Shown here one piece after another: positions 25,555 to 33,573 of a stretch of 64,000 nucleotides of DNA; within the stretch, counting starts at the first letter, position 1, and every line of letters starts with the position of its first letter. The notes under the pieces are model-generated. The model made no database searches, had not been told where the DNA came from, and saw only the letters and a list, made by a program, of their open reading frames with translations. Origin of the DNA: Candidatus Latescibacterota bacterium (GTDB lineage: Bacteria > Latescibacterota > UBA2968 > UBA8231); the NCBI GenBank assembly GCA_022820485.1, contig JAJEFJ010000096.1:124001-188000 (forward strand), written 5' to 3'. The position numbers and the translations under genes were made by a program.

Positions 25555-26931
25555 CTATTCTTCTTTGCGGCAAAAGCGCAGTGCGTACAGGTCGGCGTCG
25601 TACATGACAAAGCGCAGACGCACGGGCCGACCCTCCAACGGGCCTACCTCAGCGCCCGATTCCCACTGCACCGCTAAGTCCGTCTGATCCTGAAAAAGCT
25701 CGGGCGAATCGTCCAGCGACAGGCCGGGGAAGGGCTTGCCGTTTTCGTCTTGGACCTCGACGCGGATGCTGCCGGCCGCAGAAGTGGCCATGTTGAGCCG
25801 CAACTGATCGCCGCTGAAGATCAGGGGCTTGGTGGTCAACTGGCCGCCGCGATAGGGCGCTTGCACCGAGGCAAAGCCATCGAGGCGCATGGTCAGGCGG
25901 CGGATGCAGGAGGTGGGCATGCGCCAGTTCTCGGTCATGTAGAGCGACAGTTCGGCGGGGCCGGTGCGCAGCAAGCCGCGCATGATGTACACGCTGCGGT
26001 CGTGCCAATTGCCGGGGTCGGGGCCCGGGCGCACGAAGGCTTCGGGGAAGAGGCGGTCGAAGTGGAGGCCGTCGTGGCTGCTCATTAGCACGCCGTCGTT
26101 GACTCCGGGATACGGCCAGTCGGGCGTGGGGCTGCGGCTGTTGACAAAGCGCGAGGGGAACATCAGGTAGAGGCCGGGGGAACGCTCGTAGGGAACGCAG
26201 GAATTGGTGTACATGTGCTCCAGCGGTGCGTCGCCGGTGTCGATGGATTCTAGCGGACTCCAGTGGACAAAGTCGTCGGAGGTGGCGCGGCGGATCCAGC
26301 GCACGCCTTCCTTAAAGGCGCGGGTGGCACCGTGACCTAGTTCGCCGTCGCAGCGAATGCCTCGAGTGTACATGACGTACTGGCCGGTCCACGGGTCGCG
26401 GAAGGCGATGTTGTGCGAGTCGAACGGGCCTTCGGTCTGCACGGGTTCGGGGTTTTTGCGCCAATGGAAGCCGTCGGGCGAGGTCGCCGTGTAAATGGCA
26501 CCGCGCCGGCCGATGCCTTTGTAGCGCTCTTGATCTGGGGCTTGCGGATCGAGGAACGGGGAGAAGTTGACTAAGTCGGGATCGTCGATGACTAAGTTGT
26601 TGGCCGTCGAGCCTTGGAAGTCGATAAGGCCCAGTTCTGGTTTGTGCCAAGTGATGCCGTCGCTGCTTTCGACGTAGGCGGTGCAGGCGCGGTCGGTTTT
26701 GTTGTTGTCGGCGTGGGGAATGCAGCGGTACCAGGCGCGGAAGCGGTCGCCGTCTTTGAAGAGCACGGCGTAGGCGAGGCCGCCTTCTTCCCAGGGATGG
26801 TCGATGCGCACTGCGGCGTTGCGGCGCACGGGTTGGTGGAGGACTTGGCGGGCGTCTTGTAGCTCGTCGATAAGGCGGCGGTCGAGCAGTAGTTGGCGGT
26901 CGGAGCCGATGGAGATGGGGGTGTCGGGCAT
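25555..26931 (-). CDS. Glycoside hydrolase-like five-bladed propeller (GH32/GH43-like)
   Basis: A 458-residue protein without signal peptide. Repeated S.DG..W strands (SSDGITWHKP, SPDGFHWRKN, SDDFVHWSPL, SHDGLHFDRL) and FRDPWTGQYVMYTRG are typical of five-bladed beta-propeller glycosidases of clans GH-F/GH-J. A C-terminal beta-sandwich (IRVEVQDENGKPFPG) resembles that of GH32 proteins. It lies upstream of a nitrilase. A cytoplasmic location suggests action on imported oligosaccharides, or a non-catalytic relative. Catalytic residues cannot be assigned confidently. Confidence 0.7.
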   Translation of the reverse strand: MPDTPISIGSDRQLLLDRRLIDELQDARQVLHQPVRRNAAVRIDHPWEEGGLAYAVLFKDGDRFRAWYRCIPHADNNKTDRACTAYVESSDGITWHKPELGLIDFQGSTANNLVIDDPDLVNFSPFLDPQAPDQERYKGIGRRGAIYTATSPDGFHWRKNPEPVQTEGPFDSHNIAFRDPWTGQYVMYTRGIRCDGELGHGATRAFKEGVRWIRRATSDDFVHWSPLESIDTGDAPLEHMYTNSCVPYERSPGLYLMFPSRFVNSRSPTPDWPYPGVNDGVLMSSHDGLHFDRLFPEAFVRPGPDPGNWHDRSVYIMRGLLRTGPAELSLYMTENWRMPTSCIRRLTMRLDGFASVQAPYRGGQLTTKPLIFSGDQLRLNMATSAAGSIRVEVQDENGKPFPGLSLDDSPELFQDQTDLAVQWESGAEVGPLEGRPVRLRFVMYDADLYALRFCRKEE

Positions 26932-27224
26932 GGTGGGCCTTCTGGGTGAGTAGTTGGAGCGTCGGCGGGCGTATTATAGCTAACGTAGGGTTGGTTTACA
27001 ACTGGCCGTCATTTGGGGGAGGCCGCCGTTTGCTGACGGTGGTCGGGGTTGGCGACGAAAAAGTCTCTGGCGCAGCAGTTTGGGGTGCCTACAACACGGC
27101 CGGCTGAGCCTCACGCAGATCAGACCGGATAATCTGCATGTTATTAATCTCTGGTTAGTTGGTTGACTAAATTAATATCTTTATATAAATTTAGTTCATT
27201 GACTTTACGGAGGTGAATATCGAC
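26932..27224. other. 293-bp intergenic region with an AT-rich right end
   Basis: No coding frame is evident. GC-rich sequence to about 27110 changes into AT-rich DNA leading to the ORC-like ATPase. It includes the inverted repeat GCAGAT / ATCTGC at about 27115-27138 and the promoter listed separately. Confidence 0.5.
27163..27189 (+). promoter_or_regulatory. Probable promoter of the ORC-like ATPase gene
   Basis: TTGACT at 27163-27168 and TATAAA at 27184-27189 (15-bp spacer), or an overlapping TAAATT with a 17-bp spacer, lie in AT-rich DNA. GGAGGT follows at 27209-27214, and the ATG is at 27225. Confidence 0.4.
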
Positions 27225-28433
27225 ATGGCTGAGTTCTCAAACCCGTTTCGTCCAGGTGCCGGTCACCACCCGCCATATTTGGCCGGGAGACATGCGGAGC
27301 GTGAAGAGTTTCTTCGCCTGCTCGGGCAAAGCACGATTCTGGAAAACATGGTCCTGACGGGGCTTCGAGGAGTAGGAAAGACGGTGCTCCTCGACTCGTT
27401 CAAGCCTCTGGCGATGAGCCGCGGGTGGGTGTGGGTAGGGACCGATCTTTCCGAGTCCACAAGTATCAGCGAGCACAACATGGCAATCCGGCTCTGTACA
27501 GACCTATCTCCGGTCACTTCAAGCCTAGTCGTGGAAACCGAAGAGGTACGTCGCGTCGGATTTGTCGCTGACACAGACCAAGTCTCGCGTACTCTCACCT
27601 ACCAGGTCCTCATAGAGCTCTACAAACACATCCCCGGTCTGTCGCTCGACAAGATCAAGGGGGTTCTGGAAATCGCATGGCGTGCTCTATCGAAAGAGCA
27701 GCACGTACGCGGGATCATATTTGCCTACGATGAGGCACAAAACCTCACTGACCAGTCGGCAAAGGACCAGTTTCCTCTGTCTTTGCTACTCGATTGCTTT
27801 CAGTCTCTGCAGAGAAAGGGTCTGCCTTTGATGCTCGTCTTGACCGGCCTTCCGACGTTGTTTCCCAAGCTGGTGGAAGCTCGGACGTTTTCCGAGAGAA
27901 TGTTTAGAGTCGTGTTTCTGCAGAGTCTCAACGAGTCAGAAAGCGACGAGGCAATTCGGAAACCGGTAGAAGAAGATGCTAAGTGCCCGGTGCGTCTTAG
28001 TGACGACTCCGTCAACACGATAATCAACATGTCCGGCGGCTATCCGTACTTCATCCAGTTCATCTGCCGGGAGGTGTACGACGCGTTCATTCCGATGATC
28101 GATAAGGGGGAAAGCGCGTCGGTTCCCGCTGCGGAGATTGAACAGAAACTCGACACAGACTTCTTTGCCGGGCGATGGGCTCGTGCATCTGATCGGCAGA
28201 GGGCGTTGCTGTTCGTAATTTCTCGGCTTGAGAGTTGCGACGATGAGTTCACGGTCCAAGAAGTAGTCGAGGAATCCAAGCGGGCTTTGGATAAACCGTT
28301 CAGCAGTAGCCATGTCAATCAGATGCTCGTCGCCCTTGCCTCCCAAGGACTGGTGTACAAGAATCGACATGGCAAGTATTCCTTCGCAGTGCCGCTATTG
28401 GGCCAATTCATCAGCCGACAGGAGCAAGGGTAG
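27225..28433 (+). CDS. ORC1/CDC6-like AAA ATPase with winged-helix C-terminus
   Basis: A 402-residue ATPase. The N-terminal NPFRPGAGHHPPYLAGR is a conserved lead-in of this group. Walker A is LTGLRGVGKTVLL, Walker B is IIFAYDEAQNL, and sensor 1 is LMLVLTGLPTL. The last 100 residues look like a winged helix (FTVQEVVEESKRAL). ATG 27225 was chosen because GGAGGT lies ten bases upstream and overlaps the alternative GTG at 27213. It stands alone, behind AT-rich DNA, which suggests acquisition. Similar ATPases are found with mobile or defence genes, but no partner is visible here. Confidence 0.78.
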   Translation: MAEFSNPFRPGAGHHPPYLAGRHAEREEFLRLLGQSTILENMVLTGLRGVGKTVLLDSFKPLAMSRGWVWVGTDLSESTSISEHNMAIRLCTDLSPVTSSLVVETEEVRRVGFVADTDQVSRTLTYQVLIELYKHIPGLSLDKIKGVLEIAWRALSKEQHVRGIIFAYDEAQNLTDQSAKDQFPLSLLLDCFQSLQRKGLPLMLVLTGLPTLFPKLVEARTFSERMFRVVFLQSLNESESDEAIRKPVEEDAKCPVRLSDDSVNTIINMSGGYPYFIQFICREVYDAFIPMIDKGESASVPAAEIEQKLDTDFFAGRWARASDRQRALLFVISRLESCDDEFTVQEVVEESKRALDKPFSSSHVNQMLVALASQGLVYKNRHGKYSFAVPLLGQFISRQEQG

Positions 28434-28454
28434 AACAGTAACATGCGCGGCCTG

Positions 28455-29015
28455 CTACTGTTCTCGCAGCGATTTCTTCAACAATCTGCCCCAGATTTTG
28501 TCATAGGGATGGACGACCTGGACTCGCTCTTTTCCCCGGTAAACTGGTCGCCCCTCGTTTGCCCAAGCGAAGATCGATCCTTCCAGATTGTAGATTTCCG
28601 TATATCCCTTTTTCATTAGAAACTGGGCGAGTTCGGACGAGCGGTATCCCACGGAACAGTACAAAACGATACGCTGGTCCGCTGGTACTACTTGGAGCGC
28701 TTTTAGGGCTTCGTCTTTCGAGGGGACTGGCCGGGCACCCTGCAGATGGCTGACGGCATATTCTTCGGGTTCTCGGGCGTCGAGCAGCAGAAGGTTTTCC
28801 CGCTGCGGGGATTCGGCGAGCCAGACCTGTAGCGTATCAGTCGAGACTTGAGCGACTGTTGGAAATCTGACGCGGATCGTCTTCAGCGTCAGAGACCAGG
28901 ACATGGGGCGGTCCTCGCCTTCTTCCTGCGCCGAGGCGGCGACGCCAGCGCATATCGCTAGTCGCAGGGCAAGCGTGAGAACTGTCTGAAATTGGTGGAG
29001 GTCGAGTCGGCGCAT
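28455..29015 (-). CDS. Secreted rhodanese-like domain protein
   Basis: A 186-residue protein with an N-terminal hydrophobic signal ending near AASAQ. A single rhodanese domain follows, with LLLLDAREPEEYAVSHLQGA and the active-site loop YCSVGYRS, whose Cys would carry persulfide. GSIFAWANEGRPVY closes the domain. It probably acts in the periplasm in sulfur transfer or redox handling; many such single-domain proteins have no known substrate. It is followed tail-to-tail by the ORC-like ATPase gene and preceded by a dioxygenase gene on the same strand. Confidence 0.85.
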   Translation of the reverse strand: MRRLDLHQFQTVLTLALRLAICAGVAASAQEEGEDRPMSWSLTLKTIRVRFPTVAQVSTDTLQVWLAESPQRENLLLLDAREPEEYAVSHLQGARPVPSKDEALKALQVVPADQRIVLYCSVGYRSSELAQFLMKKGYTEIYNLEGSIFAWANEGRPVYRGKERVQVVHPYDKIWGRLLKKSLREQ

Positions 29016-29038
29016 AGGGATGATTCAATCCGATTATC

Positions 29039-29845
29039 CTATACAGCATCCAACGTCGGCGAGTTGTCCTGACAGTGAACTGGTCGGAAGAGCGTCTGTC
29101 GTTTAAACGGCATCTCTTCAAAGTGCTGCGGGTGTGGTTCCCACTTATGCCACTTGTTGCCAACGGTATTGTAGCAGTTGAAAATGGCGACCCGATCGAC
29201 GGCTTCGTCAGTCCACTTGGCTCCGGTGTGGGTGATTGCCTCCGTGAAGATGAGCACAGAGCCTGCGGGACAGGTGTAGTCCTCCCACAGCGGGGAGTTG
29301 CGATCTGCCGTTGATTGGGGAGCGGGAAATGCTCCTTTATGGCTGCCGGTGAGGAACATGGTTCCGCCGCAACCTTCTTGCACCGGGTTGAGTTCCCAGA
29401 CGACGCGCGTCAGTCCGCTATGTGCCTTGTCGTAGTGCAGATGATAGGTATGAGAGTTGCCGGGAAAGTTGAGCATCCCACGTCCACCGTGTGGCTGGAA
29501 AGCGTCATGTCCGTTTGCACGAACGGTTAGAAACGTGCTTTCCAGCCGAAATCCATAGCAGTTTTCGTTGGCGTAAGCCGAGGCCAAAAATTCGTGCATG
29601 AATCCGAGCACAACTGGATGATCGGTTAGGCTCTCTAAGGGACCGCCGATGGAATAGCGGTGGTGTTCGGGAATGGACCTTGGTTTCCGTTTGAGCTGGT
29701 AGCAGAACTCGCGCATCTCTTGAATCTCTGATTCGCTGAGGACGCCGGGGATTAGCAGCCACCCGCGAGTGTCAAAGACATAGCGTTGATCTTCTGTCAG
29801 TGGGATCGATGGTAGATTCTCGGCATTTGTTGTAGGATTCGGCAT
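29039..29845 (-). CDS. Phytanoyl-CoA dioxygenase family protein
   Basis: A 268-residue Fe(II)/2-oxoglutarate-type oxygenase. The opening LTEDQRYVFDTRGWLLIPGVL is typical of PhyH. The metal site is HYD in YHLHYDKAH plus a distal His in EAITHTGAKW, and an Arg in DEAVDRVAIF would bind 2-oxoglutarate. ATG 29845 has AGGAAGGG upstream. This family is strongly expanded in Poribacteria/Latescibacteria-like genomes and hydroxylates diverse small molecules. The substrate is unknown. Confidence 0.88.
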   Translation of the reverse strand: MPNPTTNAENLPSIPLTEDQRYVFDTRGWLLIPGVLSESEIQEMREFCYQLKRKPRSIPEHHRYSIGGPLESLTDHPVVLGFMHEFLASAYANENCYGFRLESTFLTVRANGHDAFQPHGGRGMLNFPGNSHTYHLHYDKAHSGLTRVVWELNPVQEGCGGTMFLTGSHKGAFPAPQSTADRNSPLWEDYTCPAGSVLIFTEAITHTGAKWTDEAVDRVAIFNCYNTVGNKWHKWEPHPQHFEEMPFKRQTLFRPVHCQDNSPTLDAV

Positions 29846-29936
29846 AATTCCCTTCCTTATTTTTTGTCTTGTATGAAGATAAAAATAAATTAAGTAATTC
29901 CATAATTATGAAGCGGAGAGTCGTAGGGAGACGCTG

Positions 29937-30038
29937 ATGTTCTTTCGCCATTACCGCCGGCCCGAGATGTACCGACGCTGGGAGAACGAGATTAGATTGC
30001 ACGGGGACGATCAATCGACGTCCCTCACTGGCCGATAA
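29937..30038 (+). CDS. Possible 33-residue basic peptide
   Basis: A short frame in the 211-bp gap between a dioxygenase and a glycosidase gene. It has GGGAG six bases before its ATG and the coding-like sequence FFRHYRRPEMYRRWENEIR. The frame is open further upstream too. No family is recognised; it may be the tail of a deleted gene. Confidence 0.25.
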   Translation: MFFRHYRRPEMYRRWENEIRLHGDDQSTSLTGR

Positions 30039-30056
30039 TTTTAACAGGAGATGACC

Positions 30057-31616
30057 ATGACCCGTTTACAAGATGTCAATACCACGGATGTGCGCAGCGC
30101 CATCGAACTGGGTTGCCGCACCATGTCGAGCGTCTTCAATGCCGACGACAACGACGTTCCCTTTTTTGGCTCGCGCGTGCGTCCACAAGCTGAACTGCGC
30201 TTTAGTGCCGCGCATTCGGAGGCACATGTGCCCGGTCGCCATCTCAACGCCTTGCTCAACGCCGAGGATGCGGCTGGCGTCGAGGTAGATGAAGCGGCCA
30301 TTGAAAAGCACGCGGCGGCGGCGTTCTATTCGTACAGCGGTCCCATCGCCATGCCGCTCAACCGGGCCGAGTTGGACGGTCTGCTGGTCAACTTCATTCC
30401 GCACAATATCCGCGAGGGCTTCCATGCGCTCTATCCGCTGGTGCAGTACCGCGACTCGGATCAGGCGCGACAGCTAGCTGAGGCCAGTATCGAGGCATTT
30501 CGCCGCTATTGGAGTGCGGACGAGGGCTGGGACCGGCCGGCGCTGCAGGGATTGGGACTGGAGGCGTGGGAGAGTCTGTTTATTCCGGGGGAAGCCCGGG
30601 CGTTGGGGCCTTTGGTCAAGTACTATCGGGCTACGGGCTACGGGCCAGCGTTGGAGTTGGCCTTGGAATTGGCAGAGAAGATCACGGGTGAGTTTTTCAC
30701 TGCGGACGGCGGCCACGACCGGGAGTTGCTGGGCGACCACACGCATTCGGTCACCTGCGTCATGTCGTCCTTGGCGCAGTTGGCCGATCTGACGGGCGAC
30801 GCGGCGCTGCTGCTGCGCGTCAAGACTTTTTACGATAATGGTCTGTGGGCCATGCGCGATCCGTTAGGCTGGGTCGTCGAAAGCACCAACCCTGATGCTC
30901 CGCCCGACCGCGGCGAGGTCAACAATACCGGCGATATTGTCGAGACCGCCCTGATCTTGGGGCGCTGGGGCTGGAGCGAGTACTTCGAGGATGCCGAGCG
31001 CATTGTGCGGGGGCATATACTGCCGTCGCAATTACGCGATATTTCCTTTATTGATGAGCCGCCCAACCCCGAGGGCGTGGACGGCTTGCGCGACGTGGCC
31101 CAGCGACACCAGGGAGCCTTTGGCTTTCCAGCGCCGTACGGCCACGAGCCGGTGGAAGCCGAGACTGTTGGCTTCAACATGGATATTGTCGGTGGGGCTG
31201 TGGCGTCTTTGTGCGAGGTGTACCGGGAGATGGTGCGCAGCGGCCCAGCCGGGCACCGGGTCAATTTGCTCTTTGACCACGAGACCGAGGCCGTGCGCGT
31301 CGAATCTCCTTATACGCATGATGTCCTGCGCGTCGAGGTTAAGCAGCCGGGGCCGTTGTGGGTGCGCCTGCCCGGCTGGGTTGCGCCGTCTGACTTAGTG
31401 GTAAAGGGGGCTGCGTCGCCGCGTATAGACAGCGGGTTCCTGTTCTTTGCCCAACCGCCTTTGAACACTCCCATCGAGATACGCTTTGCTCTAGCCGAAG
31501 AAGAGTTGGTCCTGCGGCACCGGACTCGTTCCATCCGCGCCCGGCTGCGCGGCGACGAGGTGGTGGCGGTGGATAATTTTGGCGCTGATCTGACCTTTTT
31601 TCCGCCGTTTGATTGA
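30057..31616 (+). CDS. Six-hairpin (alpha/alpha)6-barrel glycosidase-like protein (GH127-like), copy 1
   Basis: A 519-residue cytoplasmic protein. The N-terminus LQDVNTTDVRSAIELGCR is shared with the paralogue at 33574. HNIREGFHALYPLVQY, HSVTCVMSSLAQLADLTGD and NNTGDIVETALILGRWG are helix-rich segments, as in GH127/GH105-type barrels, and the C-terminus is a beta domain. ATG 30057 was chosen, since AGGAG is then six bases upstream and the start matches the paralogue. A role in intracellular cleavage of a rare sugar linkage is plausible; catalytic residues are not certain. It leads an apparent operon with an isomerase, a GNAT and the second copy. Confidence 0.7.
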   Translation: MTRLQDVNTTDVRSAIELGCRTMSSVFNADDNDVPFFGSRVRPQAELRFSAAHSEAHVPGRHLNALLNAEDAAGVEVDEAAIEKHAAAAFYSYSGPIAMPLNRAELDGLLVNFIPHNIREGFHALYPLVQYRDSDQARQLAEASIEAFRRYWSADEGWDRPALQGLGLEAWESLFIPGEARALGPLVKYYRATGYGPALELALELAEKITGEFFTADGGHDRELLGDHTHSVTCVMSSLAQLADLTGDAALLLRVKTFYDNGLWAMRDPLGWVVESTNPDAPPDRGEVNNTGDIVETALILGRWGWSEYFEDAERIVRGHILPSQLRDISFIDEPPNPEGVDGLRDVAQRHQGAFGFPAPYGHEPVEAETVGFNMDIVGGAVASLCEVYREMVRSGPAGHRVNLLFDHETEAVRVESPYTHDVLRVEVKQPGPLWVRLPGWVAPSDLVVKGAASPRIDSGFLFFAQPPLNTPIEIRFALAEEELVLRHRTRSIRARLRGDEVVAVDNFGADLTFFPPFD

Positions 31617-31628
31617 GAGCAAAGTATC

Positions 31629-31656
31629 CGCAGATAGACGCAGATAGACGCAGATA
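31629..31656. repeat. Short direct repeat CAGATAGACG x2.6
   Basis: The unit CAGATAGACG at 31631-31650 continues as CAGATA, preceded by CCG. The CGCAGAT...CGCAGAT style is met as short dispersed repeats in many unrelated bacterial genomes. It lies between the glycosidase and the isomerase. Confidence 0.65.
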
Positions 31657-31746
31657 CCGGCCTCTACGCGGCTTGGTCTCCGTGAATCCGGGCGATATAT
31701 TAGCGGCCCCTATCGCAGCAGTACAATCACTCCAAGGAGGGTGAAC

Positions 31747-32601
31747 ATGGCGAAAATCAAGCGGCCTAAAATCTATCATATGTGCTCCCTCGGTTCCCTT
31801 ATGGGATACGGCGGTAAGAAGGGCGAGTGGAGCGCGGCCAAAAAGCTCAAAAAAATAAAAGACGCTGGTTTTGACGGCTTTGTGGGGCGCGTCTTCATGG
31901 TGACCCCGGACGAGGTCGCCGCCTCGGGTTTGGTCTTTGCTTGTACCACTGACTTGGGCGGCATCCGCGAGATCAGGCCCAAGTTGCGCGAGATTAAGGC
32001 GGCGGGAGCGCGCTGCGTCAACGTGCAAATGCTCGACCACGACACGCTCACCGAGCGGGCCGTGGAGGTGGCGCGGCGTTTGATGGACGCGGCCGATGAC
32101 TTGGAGATGGACGTGGCTGTGGAGATGCACCGCGATACGTGTACGGAAACGCCGGAAAAAACCTATGCCTTGGCCGCTGGTTACGAGAAGGCGGAGAAGA
32201 AGCCGCTAAAAATGACGTGGGACTTTTCCCATCCGGCGGTGATCAAGCATTTGTCGCCGCCCTACTGGGAGCGCTTGGCCGAGCGCGTCGATCTGATCCA
32301 GTTGGCGCAGCAGTTTCACTTTAGGCCCTTCAACGGGCACCACGCCATGATTCCGGCTATTGACCACAAGGGCAAGATCATTCCCGAATTCGTCGATTGG
32401 CTGGAGTTTGCCGAGCAGGTCATGGCCTGCTGGCTGGAAGCGGCCGAGCCGGGCCGGGAAATGTTTGCCTGTCCCGAGCAGATCGCCGGCGGCTACCATC
32501 TATCGGTTTTCCCCGACCGCTGGAAGGACGTGCAGGTGGTGCGCCGCGAGTTGGACAGGGTGTGGAAGAGGCAATTGAAGAAGTGGAAGGCTCCGGCTTA
32601 A
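31747..32601 (+). CDS. Sugar phosphate isomerase/epimerase-like TIM-barrel protein
   Basis: A 284-residue xylose-isomerase-like TIM-barrel protein. Candidate metal-site residues appear in VAVEMHRDTCTET, MTWDFSHPAV and the HFRPFNGHH region, as in AP-endonuclease-2-type barrels. ATG 31747 was chosen with AAGGAGG seven bases upstream; a GTG lies two codons earlier. It sits between two glycosidase paralogues and a GNAT gene, and would process a sugar released by them. The reaction is unknown. Confidence 0.78.
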   Translation: MAKIKRPKIYHMCSLGSLMGYGGKKGEWSAAKKLKKIKDAGFDGFVGRVFMVTPDEVAASGLVFACTTDLGGIREIRPKLREIKAAGARCVNVQMLDHDTLTERAVEVARRLMDAADDLEMDVAVEMHRDTCTETPEKTYALAAGYEKAEKKPLKMTWDFSHPAVIKHLSPPYWERLAERVDLIQLAQQFHFRPFNGHHAMIPAIDHKGKIIPEFVDWLEFAEQVMACWLEAAEPGREMFACPEQIAGGYHLSVFPDRWKDVQVVRRELDRVWKRQLKKWKAPA

Positions 32602-32605
32602 CCCC

Positions 32606-33565
32606 GTGCAGATAAGCGTTGAGACGCCTCCTTTGGACGCCGGCCTGACCGAGGAGTTGATCGATTTTTGGGATGGGATTTTCGGGGACGGTTACCAAGC
32701 CGAGCGCCCTGCGTATGCCGGTGACGAACGCGACTTTAACCGCGATACGTTCTATCTCTTGGAGCAAGGGGGACGCATGGTCGGCAGTAGCCATTTAACC
32801 ACGGCGGTGGGCAACCCAGAACTGAGTGGTTTGGGCGAGGTGGCGACCGCGCCGCAATGTCGTGGCGAGGGTATTGCTAGTCGCTTGTGTCGGGCGGCGC
32901 GCGACGACTTTTTGGCCGCAGAGGGACAGGCCCTGTTCTTGGGCACGGTCAACCCGGTCGCGGCCCGCATTTACCACCGCTTGGGTTGGCGCAAGATGCC
33001 CGGTTCTACTGTCTGGACTTTGATCACCAGCGGGGAATCGCCCGAGTCTTTTCTGGTAGACTACTTTAGGGCTAGTGATGAGGTCGGGATTGAGTCGGGG
33101 TCGCCGGCCCAGCGCGTGCCCATGATCCCCTTGATAGTCACGCCGCACGATTGGTGGGTACTCGACGCCAATGTCGAATTGTACTCGACCCGTTACATTG
33201 AGCAGAATTCCTGTATGGGGCTGTATCCGCGCTATGCCAAGCTGGTTGAACAAGGCGCTGGCGCTTGGTTTGCTGCTCGCACCCGAGATGGGCGATTGGT
33301 GGGATTGGCTAGCGCGCGGCCCGACGGGGAGGGCGCTTGTCAGGTGGATGGTTTTGTCCACGGTCGTTACGGAGGGGCTTGGGCCGATGTGATGCGGGCG
33401 GCTATTGACTGGGCCGGGGGGCATTGTTGGGTGCGGCTCTGTGTCGAGGACGAGGAAAAAGGCGCTTGGTTGAAAGACTTGAGTTTTGTGGATGGGGGGC
33501 CGAGCGAGCCGTTTGTCATGGGGGATCGGACTGTTGAGGCCGTGCGCTTGGTCGCCGGTGTTTGA
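32606..33565 (+). CDS. GNAT-family N-acetyltransferase
   Basis: A 319-residue protein with an N-terminal GNAT domain. Motif A is EVATAPQCRGEGIASRL, which includes the acetyl-CoA pyrophosphate loop, followed by NPVAARIYHRLGW. The C-terminal half (about 170-310) has a degenerate second acyltransferase-like fold. The start is GTG 32606, four bases after the isomerase stop, so it is in an operon. It may acetylate an amino sugar or related catabolite, which is inference from context. Confidence 0.8.
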   Translation: MQISVETPPLDAGLTEELIDFWDGIFGDGYQAERPAYAGDERDFNRDTFYLLEQGGRMVGSSHLTTAVGNPELSGLGEVATAPQCRGEGIASRLCRAARDDFLAAEGQALFLGTVNPVAARIYHRLGWRKMPGSTVWTLITSGESPESFLVDYFRASDEVGIESGSPAQRVPMIPLIVTPHDWWVLDANVELYSTRYIEQNSCMGLYPRYAKLVEQGAGAWFAARTRDGRLVGLASARPDGEGACQVDGFVHGRYGGAWADVMRAAIDWAGGHCWVRLCVEDEEKGAWLKDLSFVDGGPSEPFVMGDRTVEAVRLVAGV

Positions 33566-33573
33566 GGAAAGCC

